This document shows, in pieces, positions 1 through 8,517 of a stretch of 20,552 bases of DNA. The stretch is from an uncultured Bacteroidota bacterium. Lineage in GTDB: Bacteria; Bacteroidota; Bacteroidia; Chitinophagales; Chitinophagaceae. Each line of letters opens with the position of its first letter. The stretch's first letter is position 1. Under the pieces are notes generated by a model, which did not search any database, was not told the DNA's origin, and saw only the letters and a list, made by a program, of their open reading frames with translations. The stretch is from assembly GCA_903881265.1 (NCBI GenBank), contig CAIRSV010000246.1, positions 1-20,552 of the forward strand. The letters are read 5' to 3'. Both the position numbers and the translations under genes were made by a program.

Positions 1-1630
1 ATAATTCTTTTAAGGTGATGGTATACCCTTTGCTGAGCGCAAGCATATAATTGTCGAGTGTTTGTTCTGGATCTTTTTTATATTCTTTCCACATAGCTAG
101 TGCGCCAAGTTGAGCGATGCCATATTCGATATAATAAAATGGCACTTCAAAAAGATGCAATTGTTTTTGCCATAAGATAGAACGGTTATGTTCAAGTCCG
201 TCCCAATTGATATTCGTTGGTGAGAATTCTGTATGAATGTCAAGCCACGCATTCATTCGTTCTTCTTGGGTATGTTCGGGATGTGTATAGAGCCAATGTT
301 GAAATTTATCGATGGTAGCAATCCATGGAAAGATCGATAAGGCGCGCTCAAGTTCTTCTATTTTTGCGCGTTTGAGTTCGTCTTGATCAGGATAAAAAAT
401 TGGCCATTGGTCCATACTAAATAGCTCCATGCTCATACTCGCTAGTTCGGCCATTTCCATCGGATATTCTTTGAAGGCACTGAGCGATAAATCGTGACTT
501 AAAAAAGAATGCAGGGCATGACCACCTTCGTGCATCATTGTCACCACATCATCGGCTGTGCCTGCCGCATTCATAAAAATAAAGGGCGCGCCTGTTTCTG
601 CTAAGGGGCAGTTATATCCTCCTGGCGCTTTGCCTTTGCGACTATCAAGATCAAACTGATGCAGTTCATTCATCTTTCGCAGACAATCACCAAAGTATGG
701 TCGAAGATTAGAGAATGCCTGAATGGATTTTTCCAATAATTCATCACCCGATTTGAAAGGCTCTAATGGTTTGATACCTGCTGGTTCGGCATCCAAATCC
801 CAAGGGCGTAATTCATCGAGTCCTAATTGTACACGTTTATGTTCATATAATTCTTCGACTATAGGCAGAATATATTTTTTAATTGACGCATGAAAATGTT
901 CGCAATCTTGAACAGTATAATCGAACCGTCCAAGCTCTTCAAACTTATAGTCTCTGTAGTTGGTAAACCCTGCGTTCACGGCTACTTCGTGTCGTTTGGC
1001 AACCAATGCATCAAAGAGTGTATTCAATTCAACTTCATCTTGTTTGCGACGATCGGCTACTTTATGATAGACATTTTCACGCAGGCTTCGGTCGCTTTGC
1101 ATCAGAAATTTAGCGGCTTGTTGCAAGGTATATTCCTTGTCATTAATTTCGACACTCATCTTTCCCGTGATCGAGCCATATTGTTGCGCCAACACATTCA
1201 AATCGGCCGATAGCGCAATATTCTTTTCATTGAATAACCTGATTTCTTTTTCTACACTCCGTAAGTAGGTGAAATATTCGTTTGCATCTAATTCGTTTAC
1301 GTAAGGCGAGCTCATTAATTTTTTATTAATGGCATCAGCATAGGGTTTGATATTCGGTTCGATCTCCAAACAGAAAAATGTAAAGGCGTCTTCGAGTTCT
1401 TTATTTTCTGTATCGCAGGTCATTTTAATTTGTCGCCAACAGGCATCTTCACTGATGACAGCTTGTATTTCACTGACATCCTGCAACCATTTTTCAAGTG
1501 CTTGTTTGTTGTTTATTTCTCTTGATATAAGTTGATCAAAATGTGGTTTTAATTCATCCCAAGTTGTGAGTGTAAAATCTGAAGGAATAAAATGTCGCGG
1601 TAATTTTTGTATATCGGCTGTAGGATTCAT
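1..1630 (-). CDS. M3 family oligoendopeptidase (PepF-like), C-terminus cut by window edge
   Basis: Zinc metallopeptidase of the thimet/oligoendopeptidase F family, a mostly cytoplasmic enzyme that cleaves short peptides. The frame reads 543 codons from an ATG at 1628-1630 and is still open at base 1. The motif HEGGH is at residues 367-371 (bases 518-532), matching the HExxH zinc site of M3 enzymes. A conserved-looking stretch follows it (MEMAELASMSMELF), which in this family supplies the third, glutamate ligand. Just before the zinc site, GGYNCPL and PFIFMN also fit the family. There is no signal peptide. Members in this phylum are usually about 570 residues, so I infer that only some 25-30 residues are missing. 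It is divergent from the desaturase gene across 237 bases. M3 assignment is firm; the substrate is unknown. Confidence 0.93.
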   Translation of the reverse strand, partial: MNPTADIQKLPRHFIPSDFTLTTWDELKPHFDQLISREINNKQALEKWLQDVSEIQAVISEDACWRQIKMTCDTENKELEDAFTFFCLEIEPNIKPYADAINKKLMSSPYVNELDANEYFTYLRSVEKEIRLFNEKNIALSADLNVLAQQYGSITGKMSVEINDKEYTLQQAAKFLMQSDRSLRENVYHKVADRRKQDEVELNTLFDALVAKRHEVAVNAGFTNYRDYKFEELGRFDYTVQDCEHFHASIKKYILPIVEELYEHKRVQLGLDELRPWDLDAEPAGIKPLEPFKSGDELLEKSIQAFSNLRPYFGDCLRKMNELHQFDLDSRKGKAPGGYNCPLAETGAPFIFMNAAGTADDVVTMMHEGGHALHSFLSHDLSLSAFKEYPMEMAELASMSMELFSMDQWPIFYPDQDELKRAKIEELERALSIFPWIATIDKFQHWLYTHPEHTQEERMNAWLDIHTEFSPTNINWDGLEHNRSILWQKQLHLFEVPFYYIEYGIAQLGALAMWKEYKKDPEQTLDNYMLALSKGYTITLKEL

Positions 1631-1649
1631 CTTGTCGTATGTTGAAGCG

Positions 1650-1679
1650 CGAAGATAAATGAATGCGTGAATCCCGCAA
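1650..1679 (-). promoter_or_regulatory. Possible Bacteroidota-type promoter for the M3 peptidase
   Basis: On the minus strand, TTG (1677-1679) is followed after 19 bases by TATCTTCG (1650-1657), 19 bases upstream of the ATG. The phylum's consensus is TTG/TTTG, about 19-21 bases, then TAnnTTTG. The -7 box has one mismatch. Position and spacing fit, but the motif is short. Confidence 0.4.
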
Positions 1680-1867
1680 GAAGGAATCATAGAATGAAAC
1701 TGAAGGATGTTCTGTATGTTTTCGGTACGACGATGAGAAATAAACATATACAGTCGGTCACTATCCATAGTCAGAGCTTGCTGTTATGCGGTATATTTAT
1801 TTACAATGTCTTTTATTCGTTGTTTTGGGTTTTATCAATTATCTTAGGTCACTTTTAAAAAAACGTC

Positions 1868-2623
1868 ATGTTCGCAATTCTACTTTTCTTTACCATTCAT
1901 TGGTTCTTATCGCTTTTCTTTCATTCATTCTTCCTGCATCGTTTTGCCACGCATCAGATGTATACTACGAGCAAGCGATGGGAAAAAGTGTTCTACTTCG
2001 CTACTTGGTTATTACAGGGGTCATCTTTTTTGGTGCCACGTGCCTATGGTGTTTTACATCGTATGCATCATGAACACAGCGATACTGAGCAGGATCCACA
2101 TTCCCCTCATTTTTTTAAAGATGTATGGCAGATGATGAAAAGCACGCATTGTATGTTTAGAGGATTGGTTACTCGTCGGCTTACACCTGATCCGATGTTT
2201 ACCAAGGATTATCTGCCTGAATGGGATCGTTTGGATAAATTCGGCAATCACTTTGTGACGCGTATCGTATTTGCCTTGCTTTACATTTCTTTTTATGTGC
2301 ACTTTGCGCCGAATTATTGGTTCTTCCTTTTATTGCCTATTCATTTTTTTATGGGTGCTGTGCAAGGGGCTATCGTTAATTGGTGCGGACACAAATATGG
2401 CTATTCAAATTTTGACAACGGCGACCAATCTAAAAACAGCAGCCCTTGGGGTATTCTTTTGATGGGTGAATTGTTTCAGAACAATCATCACTTTGCTTCG
2501 AAGGATGCAAATTTTGCAAAGAAATGGTTTGAATTTGATTTGACCTTTTTGATTATGCGATTGATGCATAAAATGAAAATCATTCAGATCATTCCTGTGC
2601 CGGCGATAGTTAATCAAAAATAG
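1868..2623 (+). CDS. Acyl-CoA/fatty acid desaturase, membrane di-iron type
   Basis: Integral membrane desaturase expected to insert a double bond into an acyl chain, adjusting membrane fluidity. The 251 residues carry the histidine boxes of the stearoyl-CoA desaturase class. Box 1 is HRFATH (24-29), box 2 is HRMHH (64-68), and a terminal box GELFQNNHH (200-208) has the asparagine seen in this class. WCGHKYG (172-178) adds the extra conserved histidine. Hydrophobic segments lie near residues 1-24, 40-58 and 133-170. PRAYGVLHRMHHEHSDTE resembles short bacterial members, which lack a cytochrome b5 domain. The ATG at 1868 begins directly with a membrane helix. The gene converges on the methyltransferase with only 19 bases between them. 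Substrate position and whether the acyl carrier is CoA, ACP or lipid cannot be read from sequence. Confidence 0.9.
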   Translation: MFAILLFFTIHWFLSLFFHSFFLHRFATHQMYTTSKRWEKVFYFATWLLQGSSFLVPRAYGVLHRMHHEHSDTEQDPHSPHFFKDVWQMMKSTHCMFRGLVTRRLTPDPMFTKDYLPEWDRLDKFGNHFVTRIVFALLYISFYVHFAPNYWFFLLLPIHFFMGAVQGAIVNWCGHKYGYSNFDNGDQSKNSSPWGILLMGELFQNNHHFASKDANFAKKWFEFDLTFLIMRLMHKMKIIQIIPVPAIVNQK

Positions 2624-2642
2624 GCAGGTCTCACTGCAGGAT

Positions 2643-3443
2643 TCACGATTGTTTTTTCATTTTAAGCGAATACAACATCGGTAGTTTATTTCCGTGATGT
2701 TGTACCTGAAATCGTGATGGGGCGATCTCAATTGAATTCGAAAATACATCATAAGGTGAGTAATCAAATTCTTGAAAGGAAAGCAATTGCAGCTGCTGAT
2801 CAAGTAACGATTGAATCACTTCGCCGAGGCCATGATTCCACGAAACAGTTTCTAATGTAATAGCAGCTGATTTATCGGCATAGGTTCCTTCCAGCTCTTC
2901 AACAATAGCGTCGTCATTAAAATAGCGATACGTGATTTGTTTCAACTCATTATCAAGCATCCACACCACAGGGTGGAATTCGACAAAAATAAATTCGCCT
3001 TGCGGCTTAAGATATTTTGAAACAATAGCTGCCCATCGATCTATATCAGGTAGCCAACCAATGGTGCCATAGGTTGTAAAGACGATATCAAATTGCTCAT
3101 CAAGATGTTGTGGCAAATCGTACAAATCACAACAGATAAAGGTTGCATCGATTTCAAGTTGCTTTGCAGCGGCTTTGGCCATTGCGATCGCATCATTGGA
3201 TAAGTCAACACCGGTGACTTTTGCGCCCATCCTTGCCAGCGATAATGTGTCTTGTCCGAAGTGGCATTGCAGATGCAACATATTTTTTCCTTTCACGTTA
3301 CCTAACAAGGATAATTCAATTTCTTTCAGTGAATTTTCGCCTTGCAGAAATTTTTCCTGATTATAAAAATCAGAATGGATATGAATTTTTGCTCGCTCAT
3401 TCCAAGCCAATTTATTTTTGTTGATATAATCAAGATGCGCCAT
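2643..3443 (-). CDS. Class I SAM-dependent methyltransferase
   Basis: A 266-residue soluble methyltransferase of unknown substrate. The Rossmann-type SAM site is visible. LHLQCHFGQDTLSLARMGA (56-74) is motif I in the variant form where the usual GxGxG reads CHFGQD, followed by VTGVDLS (76-82) with the acidic residue that binds the ribose. FICCDLYDLP (102-111) and FDIVFTTYGTIGW (118-130) follow as motifs II and III, and LKPQGEFIFVEFHP (145-158) as the later strand. This variant motif is common in bacterial proteins annotated only as class I methyltransferases (Methyltransf_11/25-like). It lies 50 bases downstream of the T9SS cargo gene on the same strand, so it could be co-transcribed, though nothing suggests a shared function. 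The fold is clear; the substrate is not. Confidence 0.85.
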   Translation of the reverse strand: MAHLDYINKNKLAWNERAKIHIHSDFYNQEKFLQGENSLKEIELSLLGNVKGKNMLHLQCHFGQDTLSLARMGAKVTGVDLSNDAIAMAKAAAKQLEIDATFICCDLYDLPQHLDEQFDIVFTTYGTIGWLPDIDRWAAIVSKYLKPQGEFIFVEFHPVVWMLDNELKQITYRYFNDDAIVEELEGTYADKSAAITLETVSWNHGLGEVIQSLLDQQLQLLSFQEFDYSPYDVFSNSIEIAPSRFQVQHHGNKLPMLYSLKMKKQS

Positions 3444-3493
3444 AGTAGTAAAAATAATGGAATCTTCTATACGAGCATAAAAATGAGGATGAA

Positions 3494-5398
3494 TTACTGC
3501 ATCAATAATTTCTCATTCGCTATGATTTCACCATCGCGTGTAATACGCACTAGATACATTCCACGAGAGAGCATTAGTCGGTTGAATGAAATTCTGTTTT
3601 TACTTTCACGAAGATAATCGTTGAACAGATTCCGGACTAGGTGTCCAGTAGCATCATATAGGTCGATAGATACTTGTCCTATTTTGTTGTTTTCAAATTC
3701 GAGTGCAAACATATCTGTTGCAGGATTTGGATATAACATCGATGTGGATGCATCTTGTTGTTCAGATGCAATACCAGTGACATTGGCTTCTCCTGTTATG
3801 ATTTGTGCAATCCAAGTTCCATACGAATTATTTCGCGGCGGTGTATTTGCGCCATACGCACCGGCCATCCATACTTGCGGCATGCCTGCGTTATACTTTC
3901 TGCAGATGCCTGTGTAATCGCCCCATCGTTCTGGTTGAATGCCATAGTCTGGTGGATATAAAATATTGACGGAAGTGTCACCCGCTTTTACGGTTTGTCG
4001 CGCACTCCATGTCATAGTGTGATCCACGCTGATGATACCTGTTTCGGGTGTGATTGTACTATCTGAACGAACAAAGGCGATGGCGACACTTCGGTCTATA
4101 GAATCGTAGCCGAGCGAAGCAACTGCAGGGTAGCAAAGGTCTGTTCCTGCTTGTCCATACGATGTAACAACGGCTTTGTTAGAATCGAGATAGATTCGTC
4201 CATAATGAAGTCCGCACCAACCGCCAGAAATATCGGCATCAAAAGTAAAGTGTACGGTGTTGTTGACATAAAATGCATTTTGTGTCCAAGCGCTTCCTGT
4301 GCTTAACGAATCAATGAAACCTGTGGTCGGGTCTTTCTGAAACGCGTCTGCACATACTTCATAGTGCGGAATGCTAAATGTACTTGCTGTTAATGTTTTA
4401 GATGGCGAGCTTAATTTACCATTAATTTCGAAGAGATATACATGCGAACCTGAATCAGGCATGAGTTGTACAAAATACATTTTCTCGTTCATATCGCCGC
4501 CTTGTCCGTTTGATGCAGGATACAATGTAAGCCCTTGATTGCCGTCAGTGGTATAGATATTATTCCACAAGCCATAACTTAATGTATTGCCTGCATAACC
4601 TTGAGTGAGCCCAATCTGATAAATGAAGGTTCCTCTGAAAGGGTAATTGGGTGCATCGCCCCAATTATTTCCATTGATAAAAAGTTCATCATTTGAAACG
4701 CCAATTGTCGGATAGTCGGTCCATGAACTATCATTAAACGGGTTGCCTGATAATTTATAGATATTCCATCCATCCATCGGATTATTTGTCTTTGAGAAGC
4801 AGGTTAAAATTTTTGACTTGTCTGACGAAAACCCGTGAAGTAATACCACGATAAAACGATCGTGAAGACGATCATAGATTACACGTGGATCAAACTTAGC
4901 CTGATTGAGTGATGGGTCATTGATAAACGCATCCCATGTTTGACTCAATAGAAACGCGTTTCCGCTTGTGTCATAATATTCGATGCCCTGATTGATGCAG
5001 GATACTATTTTACCGCCGTTAGAAACAGCAATGCTATTGTCGGTAGGTGTCCATGATTTTAATTCATTTCCTTTAAAATTGGTTCCAATCGTAGGGTTTA
5101 TTCCTGCAGTTTTATTGGCAGCTATAGACGTGCCTCCATTTGCTATGAAGGATAGTTTTTGTTTCATCTTTTCTTCTTTCAATTCTTTCAAATGAAATAA
5201 ATTTTCATCCGCTTCGTTGGGTAACGATTGAAAGATGATATCCCATTTAGGTTTGGCTAAGTCGCCATACGATGTTGATGAGGATAATGAAATTGAAAAG
5301 GGGCCAGCGAAATTGCCGGTCTGTAGTGTAGGATTTGTTTGTGCAGATAAGGACGCTGCAAACAAGAGAAGGCAGAGGGTAAAAGTAATACGTGGCAT
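3494..5398 (-). CDS. Secreted protein with C-terminal type IX secretion (Por) sorting domain
   Basis: A 634-residue exported protein. The N-terminus (MPRITFTLCLLLFAASLSAQ) is a typical signal peptide ending near residue 20. The last 80 or so residues (from about 553) are a type A T9SS sorting domain: YPNPATD at its start, then VSIDLYDATGHLVRNL, a short hinge, and SRGMYLVRITRDGE near the end. The route is therefore Sec export, then T9SS across the outer membrane with removal of this domain. The middle (about 110-520) is rich in beta-strand, Trp, Gly and Asn, with stretches such as KFDPRVIYDRLHDRFIVV and SWTDYPTIGVSNDELFING that resemble propeller-type repeats. No catalytic motif is recognised. 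The gene lies 88 bases downstream of the Omp85-like gene. Secretion route is confident; the function of the body is unknown. Confidence 0.85.
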   Translation of the reverse strand: MPRITFTLCLLLFAASLSAQTNPTLQTGNFAGPFSISLSSSTSYGDLAKPKWDIIFQSLPNEADENLFHLKELKEEKMKQKLSFIANGGTSIAANKTAGINPTIGTNFKGNELKSWTPTDNSIAVSNGGKIVSCINQGIEYYDTSGNAFLLSQTWDAFINDPSLNQAKFDPRVIYDRLHDRFIVVLLHGFSSDKSKILTCFSKTNNPMDGWNIYKLSGNPFNDSSWTDYPTIGVSNDELFINGNNWGDAPNYPFRGTFIYQIGLTQGYAGNTLSYGLWNNIYTTDGNQGLTLYPASNGQGGDMNEKMYFVQLMPDSGSHVYLFEINGKLSSPSKTLTASTFSIPHYEVCADAFQKDPTTGFIDSLSTGSAWTQNAFYVNNTVHFTFDADISGGWCGLHYGRIYLDSNKAVVTSYGQAGTDLCYPAVASLGYDSIDRSVAIAFVRSDSTITPETGIISVDHTMTWSARQTVKAGDTSVNILYPPDYGIQPERWGDYTGICRKYNAGMPQVWMAGAYGANTPPRNNSYGTWIAQIITGEANVTGIASEQQDASTSMLYPNPATDMFALEFENNKIGQVSIDLYDATGHLVRNLFNDYLRESKNRISFNRLMLSRGMYLVRITRDGEIIANEKLLMQ

Positions 5399-5486
5399 TC
5401 AGGTGAAATTTTAGCTAAGTTAATTCAAATGAATCAGATTGACGCGTATTCGTAAGTCCATTGTAAGGATGCCAATTGTATGCAGA

Positions 5487-7265
5487 CTAAAAATAATTGA
5501 CATATCCGAAATGGATCTTTGATGATTTGAATTGGAACGATTCATGCTGCTTAGCGCCGAGTGCATAACTGATATTAAATAGACCGGCTTTGGTTTCAAA
5601 CGTCATACCCAATCCGACGCTATAGGGTATTTCTGTTTTGTTGATGGTATGATAGTTTGCATGAATAACGCCAAGGTCGCCAAACATAAAAAAATAAGAA
5701 TTTAATGAAAGGAGATAGCGGGGCTCTATGCTGAGTACACTATAGGCATTGACATACAAGCTGCCTTCATCGAATCCGCGAAGCAAACGGTATCCTCCGA
5801 TTTGAAAGAGTTCGTTTTTATATAATGGATTCGAGCTATAGGTAATAGCGGCATGACAGGTTGATGCGACTGCCAAGCGTTTTGCTAATGGAATAAAATA
5901 ACTACCCTGACCTTTTATTGTATACTTGAAACTCGTTGTTTGTAAGCTGTCGTAGAGATATGAAAAAGGCGTATTCGATACAGGATCGAGGGTACTTTCA
6001 ACAGTTGTATTTTTCAATATGTTTCGGAAGGCGATACTCGCATTCAAATTAAATCGATATCCGTTGCGCGGATTCGGTTTATAATCGACATGACTACGTT
6101 GTGTTTCTAATCCGAAACTTCGACAGGTAACATCGCCCAATTCAGGAAGGCGTCGGGTGGCGATCAGTAACGGTATATTGATATTTAATACTCTTGAACT
6201 TGCTAGCTCATAATAGAGTTTTAGTTGTTGATTGGCACTGAATTGATAGATCAATCCAAGCTCGCCGTTGACATTTTTGAATGTGGTATCTTTCTTATAA
6301 AAATTAAATTTTCCTGTAACCCCGATAGGTGTATGCAACAGATATGGCAATTGAAAATCGATGTCATATCGTGGACTTTGGTATTGAAGATTCTGCCAGT
6401 TTATCGTAAGATTTTCGCCGTATCCTAATGCATTGATAAAGGCGAGCTTTACATCACCAGTCAATAAAAATTTACCAGCGCGTTCAGCGTTATTGGGTAA
6501 TAGACCGATTAATACATCGGCTCGGTTAGCGGATTTTGTTTTGACATACAAACTCAATTTGGTTTCAGCGACATTAAATTCGATACGCCAAGGTGCGGCC
6601 TCTTGTAAAAACGGAAGTTCCCTGATACGTTTGCTAATATCTCTGATGGTAGATTCGTTGTACAGCATTCCTTGTTTAAGCCCTAGATATTGCATCAAGT
6701 ACTGTTTCGATATATTGGCATCTTCGTTTACAATGATCGTATCGATATGGATAAGCGGTCCTTTGTCGAGTGTTAATAAGGCATTGACTTGATTACTTTG
6801 TATCTCCACGCTATCCAGAAAAACAGATGCAAATGGATATCCGTTATCTTCAACAGATCGAATGACTTTTTCAAATACGGGAATAAGTTTTTTTATTTCG
6901 ACTGGTTTGTTGAAATATTCTTTTTCGTCAAATTGCGTTTGTGTTAGTAGTGATGAAGGAATGTTTTTATTCTTCAACGTAGCCCAAGTAAATTTTTTTC
7001 CAATGGTAACGAAGGCAGAAGCACTTGTATCGTCCCATCGTAAGGAATCGATACTGGCAGTCAGATAACCTTGTTTGTAGAGTGCAAGATGAGCCGATTT
7101 AAGCGCTTCGTTGCAGTCAATAAATGAATTGAATGTCTGAGGCACTTGTGTCAATGAAAAAAATAACGTAGTCTCTCCTCGCAAGGTAAGATGCAGCAAT
7201 TGCGCTTCCATCTTGAAGCAGATAGAAAGAAGGAAACAACCAACAAGGCCTATTTTTTTTATCAT
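5487..7265 (-). CDS. Omp85/BamA-TamA family outer-membrane protein
   Basis: A 592-residue predicted outer-membrane barrel protein related to BamA/TamA. I chose the ATG at 7263-7265 because it opens a clear signal peptide (MIKKIGLVGCFLLSICFKME, then AQ). The frame runs on to 7349, but that start would overlap hemW and bury the signal. Residues about 25-240 look like POTRA-type domains (HLALYKQGYLTASIDSL, then GPLIHIDTIIVNED and IRELPFLQE). The C-terminal half alternates strand and turn. KPNPRNGYRF (396-405) and GGYRLLRGFDEG (490-501) fit Omp85 barrels, and the LRGF of the second matches the conserved L6-loop (V/I)RG(F/Y). The protein ends in FGYVNYF, with a terminal aromatic as expected for a BAM substrate. 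It is not the essential BamA, which has five POTRA domains and is longer. Its cargo is unknown. Confidence 0.82.
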   Translation of the reverse strand: MIKKIGLVGCFLLSICFKMEAQLLHLTLRGETTLFFSLTQVPQTFNSFIDCNEALKSAHLALYKQGYLTASIDSLRWDDTSASAFVTIGKKFTWATLKNKNIPSSLLTQTQFDEKEYFNKPVEIKKLIPVFEKVIRSVEDNGYPFASVFLDSVEIQSNQVNALLTLDKGPLIHIDTIIVNEDANISKQYLMQYLGLKQGMLYNESTIRDISKRIRELPFLQEAAPWRIEFNVAETKLSLYVKTKSANRADVLIGLLPNNAERAGKFLLTGDVKLAFINALGYGENLTINWQNLQYQSPRYDIDFQLPYLLHTPIGVTGKFNFYKKDTTFKNVNGELGLIYQFSANQQLKLYYELASSRVLNINIPLLIATRRLPELGDVTCRSFGLETQRSHVDYKPNPRNGYRFNLNASIAFRNILKNTTVESTLDPVSNTPFSYLYDSLQTTSFKYTIKGQGSYFIPLAKRLAVASTCHAAITYSSNPLYKNELFQIGGYRLLRGFDEGSLYVNAYSVLSIEPRYLLSLNSYFFMFGDLGVIHANYHTINKTEIPYSVGLGMTFETKAGLFNISYALGAKQHESFQFKSSKIHFGYVNYF

Positions 7266-7274
7266 CGCGTATTC

Positions 7275-7304
7275 GAAAGATACTTGTGTTTTTTGTTCTG
7301 CAAA
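7275..7304 (-). promoter_or_regulatory. Possible promoter for the Omp85-like gene
   Basis: On the minus strand TTTG (7301-7304) is followed after 18 bases by TATCTTTC (7275-7282), one mismatch from TAnnTTTG, 9 bases before the chosen ATG at 7265. If real, the leader is very short. It supports the 7265 start over the upstream one at 7349. The evidence is only a short motif. Confidence 0.35.
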
Positions 7305-7338
7305 GAAACTACTTTTACAACTATTCTTATTCTGGTTG

Positions 7339-8463
7339 ATGGCAGGCATTTATATTCATATTCCATTTTGTAAAAAAGCATGTCACTATTGTGATTTTCA
7401 TTTCTCTACGTCCTTAACGTATAAGAACGAACTTATTCAACAATTATTGATGGAAATTGAACTTCGCAAGGAGTATCTGAAAGGCGATGTCGTGGATACA
7501 ATCTATTTCGGAGGTGGTACACCGAGTTTGCTTAGTAAGGGAGAATTGATTGCCATTCTAGATAAAATACACAACACGTTTCGCGTGCACGACACAATCG
7601 AATGTACGCTCGAAGCAAATCCCGATGATCTGTCAAGCGATGCATTAATCGCATTAAACGATGCAGGCATCAATCGATTGAGTATTGGTATTCAAAGTTT
7701 TTTTGATGAGGACTTGCAGTATATGAATCGCTCTCATGATGCTGCACAGGCAGCTCGTTGCATTGATGCTGCGCGTGATGCCGGCATAGAGAATGTTAGT
7801 ATTGATTTAATTTTTGGGTATCCACTATTAAGCGATGATAAATGGAAGCAGAATATTGATACCGCCTTGACATATGAAGTGCCTCATCTCTCGTGCTATG
7901 CAATGACAGTTGAACCGAAAACGGCATTGGCTTCCTTTATCAAATCAAAAAAGACGCTGCCAATTAATCACGAACAAAGTGCATCGCAATTTGAGTATCT
8001 TATGAAAGCGCTGCAAGCAAAGGGCTATGAGCATTATGAAATTTCAAATTATGCTTTGTCAGGTAAACGGGCAGTGCATAATAGTAATTATTGGAAAGGC
8101 ATTCCATATCTAGGCATCGGTCCATCTGCACATTCATTTGATGGAGTGAGTCGTCAATGGAATGTGGCGAATAATATGACATATATCAAATCGCTTGGCG
8201 AGGGAATCGTGCCTTTTGAACAGGAAGTGCTGACAGAAACACAACAACTGAATGAACGCATCATGACATCGCTTCGCACGATGGAAGGATTTGATATGGC
8301 CTATCATAAAAATAAGTGTAGTATGGAGGATGCGTTCGCATTTGATAAAACAGTGCAGCACTTCATACAAGAAGGCTTACTTGTTGCTGAAAACGATGTG
8401 ATAAAACTTACACAGCAAGGAAAACTTTTTGCCGATTATGTGGCCGGTGAATTGTTTGTGTAA
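7339..8463 (+). CDS. hemW: Radical SAM family heme chaperone HemW
   Basis: A 374-residue radical SAM protein of the HemN/HemW group. The start is the ATG at 7339, giving MAGIYIHIPFCKKACHYCDF, the usual HemW N-terminus; the open frame extends back to 7213 but without family similarity. The [4Fe-4S] motif CX3CX2C is at Cys11, Cys15 and Cys18. Other family blocks are YFGGGTPSLL (56-65), EANPDDL (92-98), RLSIGIQSF (113-121), DLIFGYP (156-162), HYEISNYA (232-239) and GIGPSAHSF (259-267). HemW lacks the extended N-terminus of true coproporphyrinogen dehydrogenase HemN (about 450 residues). Characterised HemW proteins bind heme and deliver it to respiratory enzymes rather than oxidise coproporphyrinogen. 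The gene is divergent from the Omp85-like gene (73 bases between starts) and converges on nadK. Older annotations may call it coproporphyrinogen III oxidase. Confidence 0.93.
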   Translation: MAGIYIHIPFCKKACHYCDFHFSTSLTYKNELIQQLLMEIELRKEYLKGDVVDTIYFGGGTPSLLSKGELIAILDKIHNTFRVHDTIECTLEANPDDLSSDALIALNDAGINRLSIGIQSFFDEDLQYMNRSHDAAQAARCIDAARDAGIENVSIDLIFGYPLLSDDKWKQNIDTALTYEVPHLSCYAMTVEPKTALASFIKSKKTLPINHEQSASQFEYLMKALQAKGYEHYEISNYALSGKRAVHNSNYWKGIPYLGIGPSAHSFDGVSRQWNVANNMTYIKSLGEGIVPFEQEVLTETQQLNERIMTSLRTMEGFDMAYHKNKCSMEDAFAFDKTVQHFIQEGLLVAENDVIKLTQQGKLFADYVAGELFV

Positions 8464-8517
8464 GTGATTATCGTATGATAGCAATCATGTAGTATTAAAA
8501 TCGTGTTGGATGAATCG

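Noticed and set aside
890..1213. 107-residue plus-strand frame inside the M3 peptidase
   Set aside because: Antisense shadow; the minus strand here carries continuous M3 family sequence.
1786..2073. 95-residue plus-strand frame overlapping the start of the desaturase
   Set aside because: It overlaps the first 206 bases of a desaturase with all histidine boxes; its composition is that of a frame-shifted shadow and it has no family resemblance.
6433..6792. 119-residue plus-strand frame inside the Omp85-like gene
   Set aside because: Antisense shadow of a convincing coding region.
7213..7338. N-terminal extension of the hemW frame by 42 residues
   Set aside because: It runs into the oppositely oriented Omp85-like gene, and the family N-terminus begins precisely at the ATG at 7339.
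8464..8517. Terminator between hemW and nadK
   Set aside because: Only a weak 5-bp pairing (TGATT with AATCA) is visible in the 54-base convergent gap, without a G+C stem or T-tract.
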